64,000 nt of DNA from Brevibacillus_D fluminis_A (GTDB taxonomy: Bacteria; Bacillota; Bacilli; Brevibacillales; Brevibacillaceae). Made by a program: the position numbers and the translations under genes. The stretch is taken from the NCBI RefSeq assembly GCF_052072235.1, contig NZ_CM125436.1:676001-740000 (forward strand), given 5' to 3'. Under the pieces are notes generated by a model, which did no database searches, was not told where the DNA came from, and saw only the letters and a list, made by a program, of their open reading frames with translations. Of this stretch, positions 53,389-61,064 are shown in pieces (positions within the stretch are counted from its first letter, which is position 1; each line of letters opens with the position of its first letter).

Positions 53389-53838
53389 ATGGCAAACGAA
53401 AAAACACCCGGCGGGCTGACAGGAGCGCCGAAAAACTTTTTGCTTCCCTATATCCTGCTGCTCTTGAGCCGTATGCCAGCCCATGGCTATGATTTGATGC
53501 AACAGCTGACCTCGCTCGGCTTTCTCACCTTGGATCAGGGGAATTTTTACCGCACGATGCGCCAGCTTGAAAAAGACAACTATGTCAACTCCGAGTGGGA
53601 CACGACGTCAAGCGGACCTGCCAAGCGACTCTATTCCCTCACGGACATCGGCGAGCAGTATTTGCAGCAGTATGCCGATGAGATGCAGCGTTACCAGAGC
53701 ATGTTGAGCCAGTTTTTCAACATGTACAGCGCTATGTTTGACCTCTACATGCTTCCCGTCCGCAAAGCGGGGACACATGCGGAGAAACATAAACAAACCA
53801 ATAGGAGTGATCAGGATGAGTCAGAAAGAGAAAGCTAA
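53389..53838 (+). CDS. phaQ: PHA-responsive repressor PhaQ (PadR family)
   Basis: 149 residues with AGAAGGTG upstream. PadR-type winged helix: 'NFLLPYILLLLSRMPAHGYDLMQQL' (helices 1-2), 'LDQGNFYRTMRQLEKDNYV' (recognition helix) and 'GPAKRLYSLTDIGEQYL' (wing). In Bacillus megaterium, PhaQ represses itself and phaP and is released by PHB. The next gene is phaP, overlapping by 23 bp, which fits. The perfect palindrome 38 bp upstream is the likely operator. Confidence 0.88.
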   Translation: MANEKTPGGLTGAPKNFLLPYILLLLSRMPAHGYDLMQQLTSLGFLTLDQGNFYRTMRQLEKDNYVNSEWDTTSSGPAKRLYSLTDIGEQYLQQYADEMQRYQSMLSQFFNMYSAMFDLYMLPVRKAGTHAEKHKQTNRSDQDESERES

Positions 53839-54268
53839 CGATACAGGTCTTTCTGTGGGCGAGGCGTTTGTGAATGCATGCTGGCAGCCGTACGAAGCGT
53901 TCGCGGCACAGTTCCAAAGCCAGCTGCAAAAGCAGGATGAGTGGCTGACCCAAACGTGGAAAAGCACGACGCAAGAGCTTAAGGTGCAGCGGGAAAAAGC
54001 CCAGCAATTTTACCAGGAGGCGCTTGAGAATCAGCCGGCTTTTGCCAAGAGCGAAGCGGTAAAAAATGTGGTGTCGCAAGCGCAATCCATCGTGCAAACG
54101 CCGCTCACCTTTACACTTGAACTGCTCGATAAGGCTGACGCCCAGCGCAGCGAACGGCTGAAGTCGCTTGCGAGCCTGCAGGAGCAGTTCGTCCAAGCCA
54201 GCAAGCAAAACCAGCGCGCTCTCTTCCGCCTGGTGGAAACCAATGTCCAGAAGCTGTGGGGAGTGTAA
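53816..54268 (+). CDS. phaP: Phasin PhaP
   Basis: 150 residues from ATG 53816 (TAGGAGTGATCAGG upstream), inside the end of phaQ; the 53738 reading is an artefact. Almost wholly helical and Gln/Lys/Glu-rich, with 'AFVNACWQPYEAFAAQFQSQ' and 'QSIVQTPLTFTLELLDKADAQ'. Phasins coat PHA granules and control their size. Position after phaQ and lack of any enzyme motif support the call. Confidence 0.82.
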   Translation: MSQKEKANDTGLSVGEAFVNACWQPYEAFAAQFQSQLQKQDEWLTQTWKSTTQELKVQREKAQQFYQEALENQPAFAKSEAVKNVVSQAQSIVQTPLTFTLELLDKADAQRSERLKSLASLQEQFVQASKQNQRALFRLVETNVQKLWGV

Positions 54269-54278
54269 AAACGATACC

Positions 54279-55019
54279 ATGCGCTTGCAAGATAAAGTAG
54301 CACTGATCACCGGAGGGGCAAACGGCATCGGAAGAGCGACAGCGCTGTTATTTGCCAAGAACGGTGCGAAATTGATGATCGCCGACTTCGATGAGGATGA
54401 AGGGCTGGAAACCGTCAAAGCATTGCGCCAATTGGGGAGCGAAGCGGAATTCATCAAGGTGAACGTCGCCAACCTGCACGAGGTGCAGCATATGATGGAT
54501 GCGACCGTCGCGCGCTTTTCGCGGATCGATGTGCTGGTGAATAACGCGGGCATCACCCGTGACGGCTTTTTGGCGAAAATGGACCCGACCCAATGGGATC
54601 AGGTCATAGCGGTCAATCTGACCGGTGTCTTCTATTGCGCGCAGGCTGCCAGCCGCGTCATGCTGGCACAGGGGCACGGCGTCATCCTCAATGCCGCTTC
54701 TGTCGTCGGCATTTACGGCAATATCGGCCAGACCAACTATACCGCAACCAAGTCAGGCGTCATCGGGATGACGAAAACGTGGGCGAAGGAGCTGGGGCCG
54801 AAAGGGATTCGCGTCAATGCGGTGGCACCCGGCTTCATCATGACCAGCATGACGGAAAAAGTGCCGGAGAAGGTGCTCGATTCGATGGTGCAAAAAACGC
54901 CGCTGCGCCGTCTCGGCCAGCCTGACGATGTAGCCAACGCGTACCTGTACCTGGCGTCTGACGATGCCAGCTTCATCAACGGGGTTGTGCTGAGCGTCGA
55001 TGGGGGACTTACGTTCTGA
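54279..55019 (+). CDS. SDR family oxidoreductase (FabG/PhaB-like)
   Basis: 246 residues from ATG 54279; GGGGAGTG is about 12 bases upstream, rather distant. SDR motifs: 'ITGGANGIGRATALLF', 'NNAGITRDGFL', Ser in 'LNAASVVGIYG', 'YTATKSG' and 'VAPGFIMTSM'. It is a second candidate acetoacetyl-CoA or 3-hydroxyacyl-CoA reductase, following phaP by 10 bp. Similar to but clearly distinct from phaB at 50794, so not a recent copy. The substrate could instead be 3-ketoacyl-ACP. A terminator follows. Confidence 0.82.
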   Translation: MRLQDKVALITGGANGIGRATALLFAKNGAKLMIADFDEDEGLETVKALRQLGSEAEFIKVNVANLHEVQHMMDATVARFSRIDVLVNNAGITRDGFLAKMDPTQWDQVIAVNLTGVFYCAQAASRVMLAQGHGVILNAASVVGIYGNIGQTNYTATKSGVIGMTKTWAKELGPKGIRVNAVAPGFIMTSMTEKVPEKVLDSMVQKTPLRRLGQPDDVANAYLYLASDDASFINGVVLSVDGGLTF

Positions 55020-55053
55020 TTGTGAGCATCCGCTCAATCGCAATAAAAATGAG

Positions 55054-55087
55054 GCGCGCATCCGCTTTGTGTGGAAGCGCGCTTTTT
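55054..55087 (+). terminator. Rho-independent terminator
   Basis: GCGCGC / GCGCGC stem (55054-55059 with 55077-55082), then T5, after the SDR gene. Confidence 0.75.
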
Positions 55088-55148
55088 CGTAGCAAAAGGG
55101 TGTAAAATGAAAGGACGAGCAAATGAACGACAGCGAGGAGAGAAATCG

Positions 55149-56753
55149 ATGCATCCGTTACGCCCGACGATGACAGTAGAAGAAGCGCTGGCCTGCTTTT
55201 CGCCAGGGACGAATGGCGTACAGGCCGTTTACAGCGAAACGAACGAACTGATCGGCTATTTGACCGTGGACTCGATCGCGATCGCTGTCCATCGGGGAGA
55301 GCTGACGAGACCGATCAGCGAGTTCATCGTTACCGAAATCCCGCGGCAAAGACTCGAGCCCCAATTCCGATCGGATGAGCAACTCCACGCATTTTTTCAT
55401 AGCCCGTTGTGCAAGATTGTGTTCAATTCGCTCTATGACGGCGTCTACATTACCGATGGTGCAGGCATCACCCTGTTTATCAATCAAGCGTACCAACGGA
55501 TTACCGGACTCAATGCGGGTGAAGTGATGGGCAAGCATATGAGCCAGCTGATCAAGCAAGGGATCATCTCGGTTTCGGCCTCCTTGGAGACGATCCGGAC
55601 GAAGCGGCCGGTCACCTTGATCCAGACGATCCGCAACGAGCGCAAAATCATCGTTTCGGCGACGCCGATTTTTTCCGATGCGCACGAAATCTTATACGTG
55701 ATCAGTTGTGTGCGCGATATTACCGAGTTGATTCGGCTCAAGCATGAGCTGGACAGCCAGAGGCTCTGGCAGCAAGGCATGCAGACGGATGTACCTCAGC
55801 CGGATCAGGAAGGATTGGAGAAGGTGGTCTTGGGGCCGGCGACCCGTCCGATTTTCAAGCTGGCGGACAAGGTGGCGAAAACCGAGGCGAAAATTTTGCT
55901 GCAAGGAGAAACCGGTGTCGGGAAAAGCCTGATCGCCAAATACATTCATGCCCGCAGCGCACGGAGCGGCGAGATTTTCATGGAGCTGAATTGCGCGGCG
56001 ATCCCGAGCCATCTGGTTGAAGCGGAGCTGTTCGGCTACGAGCCGGGCGCTTTTACCGGAGCGCTGAAGCAGGGAAAGGCCGGGATTTTGGAGAGCGCGC
56101 ACCGCGGGACGCTGTTTCTCGATGAAATCGGCGACTTGCCATTGGACGTGCAGGTGAAGCTGTTGAAAGTGGTGGAGGAGAACCAGTTCATGCGCGTCGG
56201 GTCGACGCAGATGCGCCATGTCGACGTCCGGATCATCGCGGCGACGCACCGCGATTTGGCCGCGCGGGTGCGGGAAGGCTTGTTCCGGGAGGATTTGTAT
56301 TACCGGTTGAACATCGTTACGTTTGAAGTTCCGCCTCTGCGAAAGCGCAGGGAGGAGATCGTTCCCCTCCTGGAGACGTACTTGGCCAAATTCAACGAAA
56401 AATATAACGAGAACAAAGTGATGACGCTGGAATGCTACGAGTGGTTGACCAACTACAACTGGCCGGGCAACATCCGCGAGCTGGCCAACCTGATCGAACG
56501 GCTTGTGGTGACGACTTATCACGATACGATCGATGTGGGCGATTTGCCGGCGTTTCTCCAACAGGTGCTGCCGTCAGCGGAGCCGGCTTCCTTGAAAGAA
56601 GCGGTGGCGAAAGTGGAGCGCTCGCTGATCACAAAAGCGCTGCAAACGCACGGGACGACGCGGGCGGCAGCCGCAGCGCTGGGAATCAGCCAAAGCGCGA
56701 TTGTTCAAAAGATGAAAAAACTGCAGATGCGAGTAGAAAACGAATCATTTTGA
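55149..56753 (+). CDS. Sigma-54-dependent transcriptional activator with PAS domain
   Basis: 534 residues from ATG 55149 (GAGGAGAG upstream); a longer reading to 55071 is not needed. Order: a CBS-like segment (about 8-60), a PAS domain (about 85-200, 'SLYDGVYITDGAGITLFINQAYQRITG'), an AAA+ domain (about 230-460) with Walker A 'GETGVGKS', the sigma-54 contact 'GAFTGA' and Walker B 'GTLFLDEIG', and a Fis-type HTH at the end ('AAAAALGISQSAIVQKM'). All residues needed to remodel sigma-54 polymerase are present. The operon immediately downstream has a sigma-54 promoter, so it is the evident target. The inducer is presumably sensed by the PAS/CBS region. Confidence 0.93.
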   Translation: MHPLRPTMTVEEALACFSPGTNGVQAVYSETNELIGYLTVDSIAIAVHRGELTRPISEFIVTEIPRQRLEPQFRSDEQLHAFFHSPLCKIVFNSLYDGVYITDGAGITLFINQAYQRITGLNAGEVMGKHMSQLIKQGIISVSASLETIRTKRPVTLIQTIRNERKIIVSATPIFSDAHEILYVISCVRDITELIRLKHELDSQRLWQQGMQTDVPQPDQEGLEKVVLGPATRPIFKLADKVAKTEAKILLQGETGVGKSLIAKYIHARSARSGEIFMELNCAAIPSHLVEAELFGYEPGAFTGALKQGKAGILESAHRGTLFLDEIGDLPLDVQVKLLKVVEENQFMRVGSTQMRHVDVRIIAATHRDLAARVREGLFREDLYYRLNIVTFEVPPLRKRREEIVPLLETYLAKFNEKYNENKVMTLECYEWLTNYNWPGNIRELANLIERLVVTTYHDTIDVGDLPAFLQQVLPSAEPASLKEAVAKVERSLITKALQTHGTTRAAAAALGISQSAIVQKMKKLQMRVENESF

Positions 56754-56784
56754 TCGATTTGATTCGTTTTCTACTCGCTTTTTT
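56729..56784 (+). terminator. Terminator with 19-bp perfect stem overlapping the regulator's 3' end
   Basis: The left arm (56729-56747) lies in the last codons of the regulator and pairs perfectly with 56760-56778; the stop codon is in the loop and T6 follows. It insulates the downstream sigma-54 promoter. Confidence 0.9.
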
Positions 56785-56829
56785 GCGCCGATTTTTGAGA
56801 AGGCTTACATCTGGCAAACTTTCTGGACT

Positions 56830-56844
56830 TGGCACGGGTCTTGC
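56830..56844 (+). promoter_or_regulatory. Sigma-54 (-24/-12) promoter
   Basis: TGGCACG-GGTC-TTGC matches TGGCACG-N4-TTGC fully. It is 38 bp before the Fe-alcohol dehydrogenase start and directly downstream of the sigma-54 activator gene. Confidence 0.93.
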
Positions 56845-56881
56845 GTAAGTGTGATAGCAGAAACAGAAAGGAGATACCAGC

Positions 56882-58027
56882 ATGAATCTATCAACGTTTG
56901 CTGCAGCGAATAAATTGGTGACGGGCCGCGATTCGCTCAGCGTACTCCCGGACGAAATCGCCCGACTGGGTGTGGAGCGTCCGCTGATCGTAACGGACAA
57001 CATTTTGATCCAGGCAGGCGTCGTCGCACAAGTGGAAGCGCTTTTACCGATGAGCGCGGGGATTTTTTCGGATGTGAAGCCGGAACCGGAAATTGAAATC
57101 GTTGACCTTTGCCTGCAAAAAATCCGCGAAGGAAACCATGACGGCTTGATCGCAGTCGGCGGCGGAAGCGCGATCGACATCGCCAAAGCGGCCTCTGTGA
57201 TGGCGACGAACGAAGGCAGCATCGAGCAATACGTCGGAACGAATCTGGTCAAACAGCCGGGCCTTCCGCTGATCGCGATTCCGACGACGGCCGGAACCGG
57301 ATCGGAAGTGACGAACATTTCAATTCTTTCTGATAAAAAGGAGCAAGTGAAAAAAGGGATTGTAAGCCCTTACTTGCTGCCGGACGTGGCGATCGTGTCT
57401 CCGCTGATGACCTTGACGTGCCCGCCAAGCGTGACCGCAGCGAGCGGTGTCGACGCTCTGGTGCATGCGGTTGAGGCGTACATTTCCAAGTTCGCTTCCC
57501 CGGTCACCGACGCATTGGCAATCGGCGCGATGAAGCTGATCGCGGTCCATCTGCCGAAAGCCTATGCGGCGCCTGACAATATCGAGTCGCGCGAAGCCAT
57601 GATCACGGCAAGCTTGATGGCGGGTCTTGCATTCGGCAATGCAGGGGTAGGGGCGGTGCACGCGCTGGCATACCCGCTCGGCGGACGCTTCCATATGGCG
57701 CATGGCGTTAGCAACTCGCTGCTGCTGCCGTATGTCATGAAGTGGAACAAGATCGCATGCCTGGAAAAATTGCGTGACGTCGCGGTGGCATTGGGCGAAA
57801 ACGTGGATGGGCTGAATGCCGATCAGGCAGCGGAAGCGGCGATCGAGGCCATGACTCGTCTGTGCCGGTATGTCGACATTCCGCAATCGCTGCGCGAGTT
57901 CAACATCCCGGAATCGGCCATCGCCGAAATGGCGGAGGAAGCGACGAAGCAGACGCGTCTTTTGAAAAACAATCCACGCGCTTTGCGGAAGAAAGAGATC
58001 GAAGACATTTATCGGGCAGCTTATTAG
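56882..58027 (+). CDS. Iron-containing alcohol dehydrogenase (possible 4-hydroxybutyrate dehydrogenase)
   Basis: 381 residues with AAAGGAGAT upstream. Group III Fe-ADH: NAD loop 'GGGSAIDIAKA' (about 97-107), 'IPTTAGTGSEVT', and metal ligands in 'GVDALVHAVEAYISK' (Asp, His), 'AVHALAYPLGGRFHMAHG' (His, His). It oxidises a primary alcohol with NAD. Together with the permease and succinate-semialdehyde dehydrogenase in the same operon, the simplest substrate is 4-hydroxybutyrate, giving succinate semialdehyde (inference); 1,3-propanediol or other alcohols are alternatives. First gene behind the sigma-54 promoter. Confidence 0.85.
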   Translation: MNLSTFAAANKLVTGRDSLSVLPDEIARLGVERPLIVTDNILIQAGVVAQVEALLPMSAGIFSDVKPEPEIEIVDLCLQKIREGNHDGLIAVGGGSAIDIAKAASVMATNEGSIEQYVGTNLVKQPGLPLIAIPTTAGTGSEVTNISILSDKKEQVKKGIVSPYLLPDVAIVSPLMTLTCPPSVTAASGVDALVHAVEAYISKFASPVTDALAIGAMKLIAVHLPKAYAAPDNIESREAMITASLMAGLAFGNAGVGAVHALAYPLGGRFHMAHGVSNSLLLPYVMKWNKIACLEKLRDVAVALGENVDGLNADQAAEAAIEAMTRLCRYVDIPQSLREFNIPESAIAEMAEEATKQTRLLKNNPRALRKKEIEDIYRAAY

Positions 58028-58096
58028 AAAACCTGGCTGCGCCATGCTTTTGGCTTAAGCCGCGGCTGCCCTTATGCCGGATAAGAATTTGTACAT
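58026..58096 (+). repeat. Dispersed intergenic palindromic repeat, copy 3
   Basis: Begins at the stop of the Fe-ADH gene: AAAACCTGGCTGCGCCATGC, then TTTTGGCTTAAGCCGCGGCT. Folds as CCTGGCT/AGCC-GG with an inner GCCA/TGGC stem. Closely matches the reverse complement of 41734-41810. Confidence 0.65.
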
Positions 58097-58126
58097 TCTT
58101 GTCCGTACTAAAAAGGAGGATACGAC

Positions 58127-59527
58127 ATGATCTGGAAAAAGCGGCAACATGGGGCGGAAACGCCCTATATTCCGGCGGGCCCGTTCAAGATTCGCCTGCC
58201 ATTTGTGCACTATCGGTTTGAGTGGCCCGACTATGTGCAAGGATTGCTGATGTGCGCGGTTGACCTTGGTGGAATCACGCTGCTCGCGGACCATTTGGGC
58301 ATGCCGTTTGAAGTGGCGATGGCTGTCATCGTGCTCAATGGCTTCCTGTATTTGCTGCATCATTTGCTCGGCGACCCGGTTATCCCGGGATGGATCACGC
58401 CGGCGATTCCTTTGATCATTCTGTTCGTCGAACAATTTCCGGAAGGGCCGGAGCGCATGCACGCCTTGATTGCTTTCCAGCTATCGTTAGGATTATTATC
58501 CGTCATTCTTGGCGTCACCGGCCTTGCGAAAAAAGTCGTCAACTTCGTGCCCAATGCGATCAAATCGGGGATTATCCTGGGCGCGGGCATCGGGGCGATC
58601 ACCTCGATCTTCGAAAAGGGCGGCAAGTTCGACTTGTTCCCGTACACGATCGCGATTTGCATCGGCTTTTGCTTCTATCTCGTTTTTTCCAAACATTTCG
58701 AGGGGTTGAAGAAGAAAAACAAAGCCTGGGCGCTGCTCGGCAATCTGGGGATTTTGCCGTCGATTTTGCTCGCCGTGTTTGTCGCTCCGCTTTTTGGCGA
58801 GGCGAAATGGCCGGTGATTGAATGGGGCTTCAGCAAGCCGGACTTTGCCGCACTATGGGCGAACTATACGGTATTTGGCATCGGCTTCCCGTCTCTTTCC
58901 AATTTCTTGACAGCGCTTCCTGCCGTGTTTGCGACATACCTGGTCGTGTTTGGCGACGTGCTGAAAACGAAAGCGCTTTTATCCGAATCGGATGCGGTTC
59001 GTACCGATGAGCTTGTGGATTACAATGCGGACCGTGCACACATGATTTTTGGCGGACGCAACATGCTGATGAGCATCATCGGCCCTGACGTAACGATGTG
59101 CGGCCCGCTGTGGGCTGCGATGCAGGTCGTCGTGGTGGAGCGGTTCAAAAAGGGCAAGAAAGCGATGAACTCTTTCTTCGGCGGAGCCGGATCATTCCGT
59201 TGGGGGACCAACACCGGTCTGTTGCTTTTGCCGATCGTCAGCCTGGTGCAGCCGATTTTGGGTGTGGCGGTAGCCTTGACGCTGCTTGTGCAAGGATATG
59301 TCAGCGTGCGCATCGGCGTCATGCAATCCCGCAGCCAGCGCGATCTCGGTATCGCAGGCGTCGTCGGCGCCGTTCTGGTCATCAAAGGTGCCGCGATGGC
59401 GTTTGGCGCTGGAATCTTGCTGTGCATCCTGCTGTACGGAAAAGACATGCTGCGGGGAGAAGATGAGAAGCTGTTCAACCAGCCGGAGCAAAACCCCCAA
59501 AAAGGAAAGGTGGGGAAAGCATCGTGA
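58127..59527 (+). CDS. Multi-pass permease, NCS2/SLC23-like
   Basis: 466 residues with AAGGAGG upstream and about 12 hydrophobic segments. Features such as 'NFVPNAIKSGIILGAGIGA' and 'GRNMLMSIIGPDVTMCGPLWAA' recall nucleobase-ascorbate/SulP-type 14-TM transporters, although the classical NCS2 signature is not exact. In this operon it most likely imports the substrate of the two dehydrogenases (inference), so a hydroxyacid or dicarboxylate is as likely as a purine. It overlaps the next gene by GTGA, showing tight coupling. Confidence 0.75.
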   Translation: MIWKKRQHGAETPYIPAGPFKIRLPFVHYRFEWPDYVQGLLMCAVDLGGITLLADHLGMPFEVAMAVIVLNGFLYLLHHLLGDPVIPGWITPAIPLIILFVEQFPEGPERMHALIAFQLSLGLLSVILGVTGLAKKVVNFVPNAIKSGIILGAGIGAITSIFEKGGKFDLFPYTIAICIGFCFYLVFSKHFEGLKKKNKAWALLGNLGILPSILLAVFVAPLFGEAKWPVIEWGFSKPDFAALWANYTVFGIGFPSLSNFLTALPAVFATYLVVFGDVLKTKALLSESDAVRTDELVDYNADRAHMIFGGRNMLMSIIGPDVTMCGPLWAAMQVVVVERFKKGKKAMNSFFGGAGSFRWGTNTGLLLLPIVSLVQPILGVAVALTLLVQGYVSVRIGVMQSRSQRDLGIAGVVGAVLVIKGAAMAFGAGILLCILLYGKDMLRGEDEKLFNQPEQNPQKGKVGKAS

Positions 59528-60963
59528 AACAAGCGGAATTGAAAAAAGGCCTGTATATGAACGGGGAATGGGTGCATCTGGACAAGTCGTTTCCGGTGAC
59601 CAATCCGGCAACGCTGGAGACGGTCGGAACGGTTCCGGATGGTACGGTAGCAGAGGCCAAACAGGCGGTGGACGCCGCACATGCCGCTTTTGAAACGTGG
59701 TCGAAAACGACCGCGTACGAGCGGGCAGCCCTGCTGGAAAAATGGCACCAGGCGATCGACGCGCGTCTGGAAGAAATCGCCACGGTCATGACGCTCGAAC
59801 AAGGCAAGCCGCTGGCGGAAGCGAAGGGCGAAATGCAGTACGCCAACAGCTTCATCAAATGGTATGCAGAAGAAGCGAAGCGCGTATACGGCGAAACGAT
59901 TCCCGCTTCGTCCGGCTCCAAGCGCATTCTGGTGCAAAAACAGCCGGTCGGCGTCGTGGCGGCGATCACGCCGTGGAACTTTCCGGCTGCCATGATTACG
60001 CGCAAGATCGCACCGGCTCTGGCGGCAGGGTGCACGACCGTGATCAAGCCAGCGGAGCAGACGCCGCTGACTGCACTGTTGCTGGTAGAATGCGCACAGG
60101 AAGCGGGGATTCCGGCAGGGGTGATCAATATCGTCACGACCACGAAGCCGGGTGAGATCGTCGATGTCTGGATGGAAGACAGCCGCGTGCGAAAGGTTAC
60201 GTTCACCGGGTCCACACCGGTCGGCAAACTGCTGATGCGCAACGCTGCTGCAACGATGAAAAAAGTGTCGCTTGAGCTTGGCGGTCTGGCACCTTTCATC
60301 GTCACGGAGGACGCCAACATCGAGGCGGCGGTTGCCGGTCTGATCCAGTCCAAATTCCGCAATGCCGGCCAAACGTGCATTTGCGCCAACCGCATTTTCG
60401 TGCACGAGTCGATCAAAGAGACGTTCCTCGAAGCATTCACCAAAGCGACCGCAGCGCTTTCCGTCGGGAACGGGCTGGACGGAGCGGTGGACATCGGCCC
60501 GTTGATCGATGAGGAAGCGGTGAACAAGGTCCGGCACCAAATCGAGGATGCCGTCGGCAAAGGGGCCACGCTCCATGGCGAGCCTGCACTGGCGGGTGCT
60601 ACCGGTTATTTCCTGAATCCGGTCGTGCTCTCGGATGTGACGGACGACATGATTTGCATGCAGGAAGAAACGTTCGGTCCGATCGCGCCGGTGAGTACGT
60701 ATTCGACTGACAAAGAAGCAGTCAAGCGCGCCAATGAGACGCCGTTTGGCCTTGCTGCATATGTCTTCACACAGTCGCTGACCAAAGCGTTCTGGTTTTC
60801 GGAAAATCTGGAGTACGGTATCGTCGGCATCAACGACGGCGCGCCTTCCACGGCGCAGGCGCCGTTCGGCGGGATGAAGGAAAGCGGATTGGGCCGGGAG
60901 GGAAGCCACTACGGCATCGATGAATATTTGGAAGTGAAATACGTCTCCATGCAACTGCTCTAA
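59524..60963 (+). CDS. gabD: Succinate-semialdehyde dehydrogenase (NAD(P)+)
   Basis: 479 residues from GTG 59524 (AAAGGTGGGG upstream). Aldehyde dehydrogenase fold: 'ITPWNFPAAMITRKIAPALAAG' cofactor segment, 'FTGSTPVGK', general base Glu251 in 'LELGG', catalytic Cys285 in 'GQTCICANR', and 'EETFGPIAP'. The 'GQTCICANRIFV' segment is characteristic of GabD-type SSADH, which converts succinate semialdehyde to succinate. Last gene of the sigma-54 operon; no GABA transaminase gene is present, which favours a 4-hydroxybutyrate route rather than the GABA shunt. Confidence 0.88.
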   Translation: MKQAELKKGLYMNGEWVHLDKSFPVTNPATLETVGTVPDGTVAEAKQAVDAAHAAFETWSKTTAYERAALLEKWHQAIDARLEEIATVMTLEQGKPLAEAKGEMQYANSFIKWYAEEAKRVYGETIPASSGSKRILVQKQPVGVVAAITPWNFPAAMITRKIAPALAAGCTTVIKPAEQTPLTALLLVECAQEAGIPAGVINIVTTTKPGEIVDVWMEDSRVRKVTFTGSTPVGKLLMRNAAATMKKVSLELGGLAPFIVTEDANIEAAVAGLIQSKFRNAGQTCICANRIFVHESIKETFLEAFTKATAALSVGNGLDGAVDIGPLIDEEAVNKVRHQIEDAVGKGATLHGEPALAGATGYFLNPVVLSDVTDDMICMQEETFGPIAPVSTYSTDKEAVKRANETPFGLAAYVFTQSLTKAFWFSENLEYGIVGINDGAPSTAQAPFGGMKESGLGREGSHYGIDEYLEVKYVSMQLL

Positions 60964-61020
60964 CAAATCATGCAACTCGTTCATAGGATAGTACGAGGGG
61001 GTGAGCGTGATCTCAATGGA

Positions 61021-61055
61021 AAAATACAGCCTCAGGTGGTAAGGCTGTATTTTTT
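61021..61055. terminator. Bidirectional rho-independent terminator
   Basis: A 12-bp perfect stem AAAATACAGCCT / AGGCTGTATTTT (61021-61032 with 61042-61053). It serves gabD (+) and the convergent RNase J gene (-). Confidence 0.9.
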
Positions 61056-61064
61056 CACGATGCG

